Shown here: positions 1 to 8,447 of the stretch, piece by piece | Numbering within the stretch: the stretch's first letter is position 1 | How the letters are laid out: every line of letters starts with the position of its first letter | NCBI GenBank assembly: GCA_036383895.1 | Contig: DASVNK010000062.1 | Coordinates: forward strand, 1-64,000 | DNA: 64,000 nucleotides | Reading direction: 5' to 3' | From: DASVNK01 sp036383895 | GTDB taxonomy: Bacteria; Verrucomicrobiota; Verrucomicrobiia; Limisphaerales; SXQI01 | The notes under the pieces: generated by a model | The model's input: the letters and a program-made list of their open reading frames with translations, nothing else | The model's database searches: none | Told to the model about the DNA's origin: nothing | Program-made: the position numbers and the translations under genes

Positions 1-2015
1 TTGTCGAGTTCCTTGCGGACGTATTCGGCGCAGAGATTTACTTTTTCTTCGTTGCGTCCGCGGAGGGTGAGCATGGCGATGCGGGAGAAGGGCGGGTAAC
101 TGAGTTGCTGGCGGAATTCGACTTCCTGTTCGAAGAAGCCGAGGAAGTCGTGGCGGCGGGCGTATTGGATGGCGGGGTGGAATGGGGTGAAGGCTTGGAC
201 TACGACTTCGCCTTCGATGTCGCCGCGGCCGGCGCGACCGGCAACCTGGGTGAGGAGTTGGAAGGTGCGTTCGCCGGCGCGGAAATCGGGCATGTGGAGG
301 GTGAGGTCGGCGTAGATAATTCCGACAAGGGTGACGTTCGGAAAGTGGAGTCCCTTGGCGATCATTTGCGTGCCGAGGAGGATATCGATTTTGCCGGTGC
401 GGAACTCGCCGAGGATGCGACGGAAATCGTCTTTGCGTTTCAGGGAATCGGAATCCATGCGGGCGATGCGCGCGGTGGGAAAGAGCTTTGGGAGCGTTTC
501 TTCGACGCGCTCGGTGCCAATGCCGGCGTAACGAATGGCGGGATTGCGGCAGGATTTTTCTGGGCAGACATTCGGCGCGGCGGCGGTGTGGCTGCAGATG
601 TGGCAAATGATTTTTTGGCTGTGGCGGTGATAGGTGAGGGAGACGCTGCAATTCGGGCAACCGGCGACGTATCCGCATTTCGGGCACTGGAGGGAGGAAG
701 CGTACCCCCGGCGATTGAGGAAGAGGATGGTTTGTTCTCCGCGTTCGAGGCGAAGGCGAATGCGTTCGCGGAGAACTTCAGAGAAAATGGGAATGCCTTT
801 TTCCTTGCGAGCTTCCATCCGCATATCGACGACGCGGACGAGCGGCATTTTTTGATCGTCCACGCGCGTGGGCATTTCGAGGAGCGAGTATTTGCCGGCG
901 CGCGCGTTGTAGAAACTTTCGAGTGACGGCGTCGCGGAACCGAGAACCACGACGGCGTTTTCGAGTTGGGCGCGCATCACGGCGCAATCGCGGGCGTTGT
1001 AGCGCGGGCTTTCCTCCTGCTTGTAGGAATGTTCGTGCTCTTCGTCGACGATGATGAGGCCGAGATTTTCGACGGGAGCAAAGATGGCGCTGCGGGCGCC
1101 GATAACGATGCGGGCGCGGTTCTGGCGAATCTTTTGCCACTCGTCGTGACGCTCGCCGGCGGAAAGATGGCTGTGCAAAACGGCGACCATGGTTTGCAAT
1201 GGGCCGGAACTGAAACGGGCTTTGAAACGTTCGACGGTCTGCGGCGTGAGGGAGATTTCCGGGACGAGAACGATGGCGCCTTTGCCGGATTCGCGGGCGT
1301 GAGCGATGGCCTGGAGATAAATTTCAGTCTTACCGCTGCCGGTGACGCCATGAAGGAGGAATGCGGTGGTGGCGGCGGGTTCAGTGGACATCGCCGCGGT
1401 GACTTTGTTGAGCGCGACTTGCTGCTCTTCGTTCAGAGTGAGGGCGGTGGTTGGGAGGATGACTTCGTTGGCGTAGGGATCGCGTTCGGAGACCTGGGGA
1501 GTGATGGAGATGAGGTGGAGTTCTTCGAGCTTGCGCAGGGAGACGGCGGTGGTGCGGGCTTCGCGGAGGAATGGAGTGAGAGGGGCGGATTTCTTTTCTC
1601 GGATTAGGGCGTGGATTTCGGTGAGGCGGTCGGAGAGTTTGTGATCGGGAATGGGATCGGCGAGGTAGGTGATGGCGAGACGTTCTTTCCAACCCGGCTC
1701 TTCCTGGCGGACCGCTTCGGGGAGAACGCTGCGGAGCGTGGCGTCCAGCGGGCAGCAGTAGTATTCGGAAATCCAGCGGGCGAGTTGGAAAACTTTTGGT
1801 GGAATCCTGGCGTGGTCGCCGATGACTTTATTGATGGATTTGAGGGTGTGGTGCGGGGATTCGGGAAGGAGCGCGGTGACGGCGCCGAGGACCAGGCGAG
1901 AGCCGAAGGGAACCTTGACCCGCGAACCGACGAGGACCTGGCCTTCGAGGACGGGCGGAATGAAATAATCGAATTCCTTGCGGACGATTTGATCGAGTGC
2001 GACGCGGGCGATCAT
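1..2015 (-). CDS. priA: Primosomal protein N' (replication restart helicase PriA), 3' end outside window
   Basis: PriA is a DEAD-like superfamily 2 helicase that reloads the replisome at stalled forks. About 671 residues are visible (family about 730), so the C-terminus lies beyond base 1. In order I see the N-terminal DNA-binding part (starts MIARVALDQIVRKEFDYF), the Walker A motif HGVTGSGKTE near residue 223, the Walker B DEEH box near residue 321, the helicase motif LGSATPSLES, and the Cys-rich zinc-binding insertion (CPKCGYVAGCPNC, then CHIC and CPEKSC) near residues 440-490. After this come the C-terminal helicase motifs including QVAGRAGRG. The ATG at 2015-2013 overlaps the TGA of the upstream cytochrome gene in an ATGA junction, which supports this start and suggests translational coupling. 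Identity is very secure; pairing with a cytochrome gene is unexpected for a replication gene. Confidence 0.95.
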   Translation of the reverse strand, partial: MIARVALDQIVRKEFDYFIPPVLEGQVLVGSRVKVPFGSRLVLGAVTALLPESPHHTLKSINKVIGDHARIPPKVFQLARWISEYYCCPLDATLRSVLPEAVRQEEPGWKERLAITYLADPIPDHKLSDRLTEIHALIREKKSAPLTPFLREARTTAVSLRKLEELHLISITPQVSERDPYANEVILPTTALTLNEEQQVALNKVTAAMSTEPAATTAFLLHGVTGSGKTEIYLQAIAHARESGKGAIVLVPEISLTPQTVERFKARFSSGPLQTMVAVLHSHLSAGERHDEWQKIRQNRARIVIGARSAIFAPVENLGLIIVDEEHEHSYKQEESPRYNARDCAVMRAQLENAVVVLGSATPSLESFYNARAGKYSLLEMPTRVDDQKMPLVRVVDMRMEARKEKGIPIFSEVLRERIRLRLERGEQTILFLNRRGYASSLQCPKCGYVAGCPNCSVSLTYHRHSQKIICHICSHTAAAPNVCPEKSCRNPAIRYAGIGTERVEETLPKLFPTARIARMDSDSLKRKDDFRRILGEFRTGKIDILLGTQMIAKGLHFPNVTLVGIIYADLTLHMPDFRAGERTFQLLTQVAGRAGRGDIEGEVVVQAFTPFHPAIQYARRHDFLGFFEQEVEFRQQLSYPPFSRIAMLTLRGRNEEKVNLCAEYVRKELD

Positions 2016-3898
2016 TTTGCGGAGCTGAGGGAACGGAGGTAGTGCCACATCGCATCAATTTGTTGGTGCGCGTTGCCTTCGAAATATTCAGTGAGCTGGC
2101 TGCGGCCTTCGGGATCGAAGTAGGCGGGCATTTTTGTTCCCGGATCGATGGCGATGGGGTTCATGAGCCAGCGATGGAAGTAATCGGGGAGAAGGCGGTC
2201 ACCGGAGTAGGCGAGATTCACGCCGGGACTTTCGACGACGAGTTGGGTGTTGTTGGAGCCGATGGCGTGACAGGCGACGCAGGAAAATCCGCCGGTAGTG
2301 CCGATGAGTGTTTCGCCGGTTTTAACTAGGTTTGATGCGGGCGCGGGTCCCGCAGGGGTTTGTGCAGGATAGCCGTGGAGAGCGGCGAGTCCGACGGCGA
2401 GGTTGGTCGCGTACGCTGGGAACGCCGGCATACGGGCTTTGAGCCACGGGCGGGGCTTCTCAGGAATTTCTCCAGCGATGAAGTGGGTGGTCCATTCTGG
2501 TTTGAGCTTGCCGCCGAGAGACATTGGGAGGGGAAGGTTGTTTTCGGTGTGGCATTGATCGCAGCGGAGGAATTCGACTGAACGGACCGCGAGTTCGGAT
2601 GTGCTGACCGTGAGGTCGCGATTGTTGGACGAGAGGAAAGCGTGGAGGTCGGCGCGTTGCGAATCGGTGAGGTGGAACTGGGGCGCGGTGAGATTATCGG
2701 GCTCGAGGCAGCCGGCGAGTTGCGGAGAGATTTTGGCGAGGGCTGGGGCGGTGTATTGATTTGGGAGATCGAGAGCGTGGCAATTGAGGCAGCCGGAGTT
2801 TTGCACGAGGTTTTTTCCGCGAGCGATGAGGTCTGCGGTTGGGGCGGGAGTGGATTTGGGGTTGGAAGCGTCGTTTGATTGCAGGAGAAAGCTGGCGACG
2901 GATTCGGCCTCGGTGCGGGTGAGCTTGAAGTTGGGCATCGGGTTTGCGGCGTAGTGGGCCTGCGGATTTTCGAGGTAACTGACGAGGGCCGCCGAAACGA
3001 ATTTGCGGTTGAGGTGCGCGAGGGTAATGCGGTCCGCGGCTGGCGATTCGCCTGGCAGCGCATGGCAGGCGGCGCAGTGAAGATCTTTAATGAGTGATTC
3101 GCCGGCGGAGCGGAGGGCCGGGTTCAGGTTTGCGGAGGGAAGATTGGTTTTGAGCGTGGAAAGGAACGCAGCGGCGGCGCGTGCGTTGTCTCCGACATTC
3201 ATGGGGCCGTGCAGCAGTTTTGGCATGCGGGCAGGCCGGTCTTTCCAGGGAAGGATGAGCCAGGATGCGATCCAGTCGGGTTGGAGGCGCGAGCCGATGC
3301 CAGCGAAGGTGGGTGCATCGAACGCGGCGGATTCTTTGTCGGGCGCGTGGCAGTTGGCGCACTGGAAGGATTGGTAGAGAAAGGCGCCGTTCTGAATGGA
3401 GATCACGCGTGCGAGTTCGGGAGAGGAATCGTGGCTGAGAGCGGCTGGCGGAATTGGAATCGGGACGGCGGTGTTTTTGGAGGACCAGAGGAGGCGGAAG
3501 GTGGCGGGTGCGTTGGTCGGAGAGGTGTAGCGGATGGTGAGTGCGTTGGTTCCTTTGCCGAGGCGAACGGGAGTGCTGGTGAAATTGGTTTCGGTTTCGG
3601 TGTGCGGTGTGGCGAGTAGTTGTTTGCCGTTGATGGTGAGTTCGGCGCGGCCGATCAGTTCGAGGGTGAAGGTGTGTTGGGCGCGCAGGTCGACGGAAAT
3701 GTAGCCGGTGAGGTCGGCGGTGAACGGCCCGGGTTCCAGGCCGAAGGCGGCGGGTTGGTTGGTCGGGATGTGGAACGCTGCAATGGGGAGGATGCTGTGT
3801 ATCGGCAAGGGTCGCGAATCTACCGCAGAGGAGGCAGACGGAGAGAAACGGATGGCGAGACCTGGCCCGGAGGCGAGCGAGGTCAGAAGGAAGGCCAT
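2012..3898 (-). CDS. Secreted multihaem c-type cytochrome with PA14-like N-terminal domain
   Basis: An exported protein of about 628 residues with five CxxCH haem c attachment motifs in order: CANCH, CAACH, CLNCH, CDQCH and CVACH. The spacing is that of tandem cytochrome c domains, and Met residues after the motifs (for example GTKMPAY) could be axial ligands. Before the haem domains lies a beta-rich stretch (FTLELIGRAELTINGKQL) resembling a PA14/carbohydrate-binding fold. The open frame continues upstream to 4231, but that part is repeat-derived sequence. I chose the ATG at 3898 because it begins a signal-peptide-like segment (MAFLLTSLASGPGLA); a GTG at 3910 is an alternative. Such proteins are common in Verrucomicrobiota and Planctomycetota and are thought to act in periplasmic electron transfer; the substrate cannot be told from sequence. 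Its stop overlaps the priA start by 4 bp. Confidence 0.85.
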   Translation of the reverse strand: MAFLLTSLASGPGLAIRFSPSASSAVDSRPLPIHSILPIAAFHIPTNQPAAFGLEPGPFTADLTGYISVDLRAQHTFTLELIGRAELTINGKQLLATPHTETETNFTSTPVRLGKGTNALTIRYTSPTNAPATFRLLWSSKNTAVPIPIPPAALSHDSSPELARVISIQNGAFLYQSFQCANCHAPDKESAAFDAPTFAGIGSRLQPDWIASWLILPWKDRPARMPKLLHGPMNVGDNARAAAAFLSTLKTNLPSANLNPALRSAGESLIKDLHCAACHALPGESPAADRITLAHLNRKFVSAALVSYLENPQAHYAANPMPNFKLTRTEAESVASFLLQSNDASNPKSTPAPTADLIARGKNLVQNSGCLNCHALDLPNQYTAPALAKISPQLAGCLEPDNLTAPQFHLTDSQRADLHAFLSSNNRDLTVSTSELAVRSVEFLRCDQCHTENNLPLPMSLGGKLKPEWTTHFIAGEIPEKPRPWLKARMPAFPAYATNLAVGLAALHGYPAQTPAGPAPASNLVKTGETLIGTTGGFSCVACHAIGSNNTQLVVESPGVNLAYSGDRLLPDYFHRWLMNPIAIDPGTKMPAYFDPEGRSQLTEYFEGNAHQQIDAMWHYLRSLSSAK

Positions 3899-4275
3899 GG
3901 TTAGCGCCACTCGTAACAGCACAGGCGCCGAGAATATAAGCTTCGGTGCGAATGGCAAAGGAGACAAAGGAGAGGTCGAGAAGGTTGACGCGGCGACCGT
4001 GACCGGAAGTTCAAGCGCCAGAGTATCCTTTTGAGCCGAACCGTTCGCGATTTTTGCTGTCCAATCATTAAAACAGTAGAGCGGGTGCGATTTAAAGTGA
4101 GGGGCAACTCTTCTCTCGTGCGAGAGCGAAGTTCTTGCCGAAGACCCCTGACCCTGTTCCCGGCGGGAGAGGGAAGGATCGGCGGGTTCAACGTCAGATT
4201 TCGACGTGCTTGTGTGTTTTTTTGTGTTCATAAAGCTATAAAGCGTTGAGGACTAATGGTTAGTCGGTGCTGGAG

Positions 4276-4341
4276 CTGTGTGTGCGCTGTGTGTGAGCTG
4301 TGTGTGAGCCGGGTGTGAACCGGGTGTGTGCCGGGTGTGAG
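4276..4341. repeat. 11-bp tandem array, copy 1 (3+3 architecture)
   Basis: Six consecutive 11-bp units: three of CTGTGTGTG(C/A)G type followed by three of CCGGGTGTG(A/T)(G/A) type. A second array with the same unit classes in the same order and orientation lies at 47329-47394. The copies are intergenic. Confidence 0.85.
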
Positions 4342-4363
4342 GTCGGTGTTCGGGTGTTTGGAG

Positions 4364-4402
4364 GAGCAGAGAGAACACAGAGGGGGCACAGAGAACACAG
4401 AG
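4364..4402. repeat. AGAACACAGAG-type low-complexity repeat
   Basis: Repeated AGAGAACACAGAG / GGGGCACAGAGAACACAGAG words in tandem. Similar words are widespread intergenic repeats in Verrucomicrobia-like genomes, recognised from memory of the family rather than by a search. No coding role. Confidence 0.6.
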
Positions 4403-4672
4403 TTTTGTGGGACTCGTGCAGCTACGCGATATAGCGCAACTGTGTGTGCAATGATTAGGTGGTCACTTTGGCGTGGGCGAACAGTAGACTCGAGGGCGAG
4501 GCTTTTGTTCGGGCACGTGCCGAGTGACCACGAATGGTTGTTCGTGATCATAGGTAGAATCTAGCAGAGTAGAGACTAATGCGTCAACCGAAATGTTGCT
4601 AGTTTTGTAGTATGGCAAGTTGAGATTACGCTTAGACGATCTGGGTTGGAGGATGGTTGCCTTACGCCCCGC

Positions 4673-4693
4673 GGCGCGCTGAGACAGCGCGCC
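4673..4693. repeat. REP-like perfect hairpin
   Basis: Perfect 9-bp inverted arms GGCGCGCTG and CAGCGCGCC separated by only AGA. It is GC-rich, has no downstream T-tract on either strand, and lies in the middle of the intergenic region, so it looks like a dispersed palindromic element rather than a terminator. Confidence 0.65.
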
Positions 4694-4922
4694 CTACCGT
4701 GGCCAAAAAGTGCGATTCGAGTCAGTTCGGTTTGTAGCGCACCATCCCGGAGTGCGGGCGAAGCGCACCAGCGTGACCGAGCGGCATTGGCCCTCAACTT
4801 AAATCGCACCCAGTAAAACCGCTGATTGGCCGTTGAGGAGGGGATTGTCTAAATTGGCGTGAAAACGTGATACATTAAAGTGGAAAAGGAAGGGCGGGTT
4901 GGGAAAACTCGCTGGGAGGAAC

Positions 4923-6320
4923 ATGGCCGAAAAGAATATAGCCGAATTGCCGAGGGATTTGCGCGAGCTTTACGAGCGCGGAAATGCGGCGCTGCAAAAG
5001 AAGAATTACGATTACGCGATTGCAATATATAACCAGGTGCTGGGCCGCGAGCCGGGGTTTTATGCGTGTCGAGAGGCGTTGCGGGCGTGCCAGCTCAACA
5101 AGGCGGGGACAGGCGGCGGTTTTTTCAAGAAGATGTTGGGAACCGCGAGTGTATCGCCGTTGCTCGCGAAGGCGCAGATGCAAGTGCGAAATAACCCGGT
5201 GGAAGCATTGGCCACTTGCGAACAGATCCTGAACAGCGAGCCGAACAATACGGCCGCGCATAAGTGGCTGGCGGAAGCGGCGCTGGCGCTGGAATTTCCG
5301 AGGACAGCGGTGTTGTCCCTGGAAATTGCGTTCAAGAACAATCCCGGCGACAAGGAGATCGGAAACCGGTTGGGCGAGGCGCTCACGGTCGCGGGCCAGA
5401 ACGAGCGCGCGATGACGATCTATACGGAATTGCAGAAAGTGTTTCCGCAGGACGCAGCGATCGCGATGTCCATCAAAAATCTCGCGGCGAAGCAGACGAT
5501 GTCGCAGAGCGGGTATGAGGCGGTTGAGTCGGGATCGGGTTCCTACCGGGATATTCTGCGAGATAAAGGGCAAGCGGCATCGCTCGAGCAAGAGGGGCGG
5601 CAGGTGAAAAGCGATGATGTCGCGAGCGAGTTGATTCGTGAGTACCAGGGGCGTCTGGAGAAAGAGCCGAATAACCGGCGGCTGCTGAAAGCGATCGCGG
5701 ATCTTTACGCGCAGAAGAAGGACTACGACAAGGCGTTGGAGTATCTCGGGATGATGAGCACGATCGAAGGGCAAAGCGATCCGACCCTGGAGAAGGCGAT
5801 TGCGGATACGCGGTTGCGGAAGCTTGATCATGCGATTTCCTTGATCGACGAGAGCGCTCCAGAGGCAGCAGAGCGGCGGGCGGCATTGGATCAGGAACGC
5901 CAGGAATTCCGGATCGCGGAGGCGCGACGGTTGGTGGACAAGTATCCGAACGATCTGAATTACCGCTTTGAGCTTGGGAAACTTTTGTTTGAATTGGGCA
6001 AGACGAGCGACGCGATTTCGGAGTTTCAAAAAGCGCAAATGAACCCGAACAAGAAGATCGCGTCGCAGTTTTTCATCGGGAAATGTTTCGCGAAGCAGCG
6101 GATGTATGACCTGGCGGCGCGGAGATTTGAGAGCGCGATTGCGGAGAAACAAATCTTCGACGACGAAAAGAAGGAGTTGATTTACGAACTCGGATCAGTG
6201 CTGGAGAACCAGGGCAAAACCGAAGAAGCGATTACGCAATACAAGCAGATTTACGAGATCGATATTGGGTATCGCGATGTGGCGGCGAAGGTGGATGCTT
6301 ATTACGCCGGAGCGCGTTGA
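4923..6320 (+). CDS. Tetratricopeptide repeat protein
   Basis: A protein of 465 residues built of TPR-like helix pairs: LYERGNAALQKKNYDYAIAI near the N-terminus, KPxN-like turns such as EPNNTAAHKWLAEAA and EKEPNNRRLLKAIADLYAQ, and C-terminal repeats (YPNDLNYRFELGKLLFELGK, then KIASQFFIGKCFAKQRMYD). TPRs scaffold protein-protein contacts. There is no signal peptide, so a cytoplasmic location is likely. The start is the ATG at 4923 because a strong GGGAGGA Shine-Dalgarno lies just upstream; an upstream in-frame ATG at 4899 lacks one. It is monocistronic, following the repeat island. The partner is unknown. The long opposite-strand open frame over this gene has an Arg/Leu-rich shadow composition and is not a gene. 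Confidence 0.85.
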   Translation: MAEKNIAELPRDLRELYERGNAALQKKNYDYAIAIYNQVLGREPGFYACREALRACQLNKAGTGGGFFKKMLGTASVSPLLAKAQMQVRNNPVEALATCEQILNSEPNNTAAHKWLAEAALALEFPRTAVLSLEIAFKNNPGDKEIGNRLGEALTVAGQNERAMTIYTELQKVFPQDAAIAMSIKNLAAKQTMSQSGYEAVESGSGSYRDILRDKGQAASLEQEGRQVKSDDVASELIREYQGRLEKEPNNRRLLKAIADLYAQKKDYDKALEYLGMMSTIEGQSDPTLEKAIADTRLRKLDHAISLIDESAPEAAERRAALDQERQEFRIAEARRLVDKYPNDLNYRFELGKLLFELGKTSDAISEFQKAQMNPNKKIASQFFIGKCFAKQRMYDLAARRFESAIAEKQIFDDEKKELIYELGSVLENQGKTEEAITQYKQIYEIDIGYRDVAAKVDAYYAGAR

Positions 6321-6372
6321 GCGGGTTCAGATTTTCTCGACTTTTTGATGAGGATGTGGCAAATGTTCGCCG

Positions 6373-7377
6373 GTGATCCGCTGGCAAATCCTTCTTTTAT
6401 CCACAACTGTGGGCTCCTCCCTGGCCCTGAATATACAGTTCGATTATTCTTACGACACACAGGGGTTTTTCGCCGGGGCAAATGCTTCGCGGCGCGCGGT
6501 GTTAGAGGCAGCCGCGGAACGGATCGAGCGCCGGGTTGCTGAAGTTTTGCCGGGATTGGTTCCAATTGGCGGGAACAGCTGGAGCCTGGGTTTTCCGCAT
6601 CCCGGCACCGGCCAGGCGGTCACATTGGAGAATCCCAGCCTGCCGGCGGACACAGTGGTGATCTATGTCGGCGGACGACCGAGGAGCGATGGGTTCATAG
6701 CGTACGCTGAGTATTCGTACAACTGGAATGGGGACGGTAATTGGGTGGCATTGTGGCAGGCGCGCGATGGGGCGAACAGTTTCCAGTCGATCGGTGGATC
6801 GATCAGCTTCAATTCAGACACAACGTGGTATTTCGACCCGGATGTCCGGACGGTGGAAAGTTTTTCCGGATACGATTTTTTCTCGCTCGCGCAGCACGAG
6901 ATTGCGCATCTGCTTGGGTTCACTGACGGAGCGGCAGCATTCCGCACGCGGGTGAGCAGTGGAACGTTCGTTGGGTTAAATGCGGTGGCACTTTATGGGG
7001 CGGGTGTGCCGCTCGCGAGTGGGTTGGATCACTTTGGGGCGGGCATCGAGTATCGCGGCTTCCAGGCGAACATGACGCCTTTCTTCTCAACGGGGACGCG
7101 CACGCCGTTCACGGAACTGGATTTCGCGGTGTTGAATGACATTGGGTATGCAACTCACGCGCCCGAGGAAGTGCGCCTTGTGCAAATGGCGCGAAGCGGG
7201 AATGAAATAACACTCGCCTGGACCGGCGGCGTGGGCCCGTTCGCGATTGAATCGAATCTCGATCTAAGCTCTGAAACTTGGACGAGGCGGACTAATCCGT
7301 TACCGGCTGCAGAAGCAGCGACGGTGATGATGCAGAGCGCGACCGAGTTTTTCCGCTTAATCGATTTGGGTCGTTAA
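6373..7377 (+). CDS. Secreted metzincin-type metalloprotease
   Basis: A protein of 334 residues with an N-terminal signal peptide (IRWQILLLSTTVGSSLA) and a zinc-protease motif HEIAHLLGFTD near residue 178. This gives HExxH plus the metzincin Gly, but Asp stands where the classical third His would be. A later DH pair (GLDHFGAG) could supply the third ligand, as in related secreted metalloproteases that use a downstream His, and FTELDFAVLNDIGYATH matches their conserved C-terminal segment. The final 70 residues resemble an Ig/fibronectin-like tail ending FFRLIDL. The start is GTG at 6373, the only in-frame initiator placed correctly before the signal peptide; the Shine-Dalgarno is weak. Substrate unknown; action is expected outside the cytoplasmic membrane. 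Confidence 0.75.
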   Translation: MIRWQILLLSTTVGSSLALNIQFDYSYDTQGFFAGANASRRAVLEAAAERIERRVAEVLPGLVPIGGNSWSLGFPHPGTGQAVTLENPSLPADTVVIYVGGRPRSDGFIAYAEYSYNWNGDGNWVALWQARDGANSFQSIGGSISFNSDTTWYFDPDVRTVESFSGYDFFSLAQHEIAHLLGFTDGAAAFRTRVSSGTFVGLNAVALYGAGVPLASGLDHFGAGIEYRGFQANMTPFFSTGTRTPFTELDFAVLNDIGYATHAPEEVRLVQMARSGNEITLAWTGGVGPFAIESNLDLSSETWTRRTNPLPAAEAATVMMQSATEFFRLIDLGR

Positions 7378-7420
7378 GGAGTGGTGCTTTTTCGAAGCGC
7401 AATGAGCTGGAAATAAAAAA

Positions 7421-7446
7421 GCTCCGCTTTGGGCGGAGCGTTTTGG
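7421..7446. terminator. Bidirectional intrinsic terminator
   Basis: A 7-bp stem GCTCCGC / GCGGAGC (7421-7427 and 7433-7439) with a 5-nt loop, an A-rich tract before it and TTTT after it. It can therefore terminate both the protease gene (+) and the convergent PEP-CTERM gene (-). Confidence 0.8.
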
Positions 7447-7473
7447 AGAGCCGCTGTTTCGGCGTGAAATGAT

Positions 7474-8253
7474 TTATGCGGTTCGGCGGCGCAATGCCGC
7501 GAAAAGAAGCCCGCCGAGGCCGAGCAGCGCGAAAGTGCTTGGTTCGGGAACGACTTCGACGCGGATGTTATCGACAATCGCGCCATTGCCAGCAGTGCCT
7601 GCAACGGGTGCGTGAACTCGCAGTTCGGAGAAGTTGCCCATGGGAGTGGTGCCTGTTTCGGTGTAAGTAAAATCCCAGGTACCGTCGATTCCGAGATCGA
7701 TACGAGTAGTGACGCTCGACTCGCCAAAAGTCGCTTCGAAACGCGCAGATCCGGTGTAATACTCGCCCATCTTCACCCAGTCCTGCCCCGGCAAATCGCT
7801 TCCGACGTTAATTGTGCGCACGCCGATTCCGCTACCAGTGCCTGGCGAGGTGCTGCCGTCAGGGTTCAGGACATTATCAAAAAGTCGATACATACCCATT
7901 TCGAACAGAGGATTGGCCCCCGTCCGAAGACCCACCGTTGTCACGCTATTCACGGTGCCGTCGCTAATCAGGTCCGCAGTGAATCGAACCGGAGCGGCAT
8001 CGCTCGGGTCGAGGGTGAAGGTTGAGCCAGCCCAGATGTTCGGGTTTGTGCCGGTGCCGGGGTTGAGTGCGTTGCCCGCTGAAGAGTCTAGCGTCAGGAC
8101 AGAATTGGTGCTCAATGTCCAATTGGCATCAAGAGCTGCTTGATCGGCATAGTTGAATTGTTCGTCCACAAAAACTTGAGCGAACCCAATTGGAGCGATC
8201 AAGGCTGCCGCGAGGGTGGTGGCGCCGAGGTGAAGTTTCCCTGTTCTGTTCAT
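7474..8253 (-). CDS. PEP-CTERM sorting domain protein
   Basis: A secreted protein of 259 residues. The signal peptide (MNRTGKLHLGATTLAAALIA) is followed by a beta-rich central domain with a FVDEQFNYADQAALDANW opening, which resembles lectin/LamG-like secreted domains. At the C-terminus is a textbook PEP-CTERM signal: VPEPSTFALLGLGGLLFAAL followed by RRRTA. This tripartite signal is known to direct sorting by exosortase (EpsH/XrtA family), and such proteins are usually cell-surface or exopolysaccharide-associated. No exosortase is in this window. The gene is convergent with the protease and shares its terminator. The molecular function of the central domain cannot be read from the sequence. 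Confidence 0.85.
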   Translation of the reverse strand: MNRTGKLHLGATTLAAALIAPIGFAQVFVDEQFNYADQAALDANWTLSTNSVLTLDSSAGNALNPGTGTNPNIWAGSTFTLDPSDAAPVRFTADLISDGTVNSVTTVGLRTGANPLFEMGMYRLFDNVLNPDGSTSPGTGSGIGVRTINVGSDLPGQDWVKMGEYYTGSARFEATFGESSVTTRIDLGIDGTWDFTYTETGTTPMGNFSELRVHAPVAGTAGNGAIVDNIRVEVVPEPSTFALLGLGGLLFAALRRRTA

Positions 8254-8447
8254 GGCTTGCGTTGATTTTTTCTCGCGAAGCGAAACATGCGTTGCGCCAG
8301 GCGAATGGGTTTAAAACGGTAAGGCGCAATTAAGCGAAAAATCAGCGAAATCGTCAACCCTGTTTTGTCCGTGAAATGAAGAATTTTTCACAGTGCGGTG
8401 GACGAGGAAAAGCTTGATGGCTTTCAGGGTCGAGCCATGCTTTAGGG

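Larger units (their letters stand above)
3899..4922. other. Repeat-rich intergenic island without a convincing gene
   Basis: About 1 kb between two divergent genes. It contains a fragment of a dispersed element rich in GGCGGGAGAGGG near 4141-4180, an 11-bp tandem array (4276-4341), a run of AGAGAACACAGAG-type repeats (about 4364-4402), and a strong hairpin (4673-4693). All open frames crossing it are low complexity (Thr/His/Ser-rich) and end arbitrarily, so I read none as genes. Promoters for the flanking genes must lie here, but I cannot place them with confidence. Confidence 0.7.

Noticed and set aside
105..926. Plus-strand open frames in the first 2 kb
   Set aside because: Antisense to priA, whose helicase and zinc motifs read without break on the minus strand.
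3899..4231. Upstream extension of the cytochrome frame (111 codons)
   Set aside because: It translates dispersed-repeat sequence and places the signal peptide in the interior; a start at 3898 is more sensible.
4875..6152. A 425-codon open frame antisense to the TPR gene
   Set aside because: Extreme Arg/Leu content, no family match, and the plus-strand TPR frame has clear motifs and a Shine-Dalgarno.
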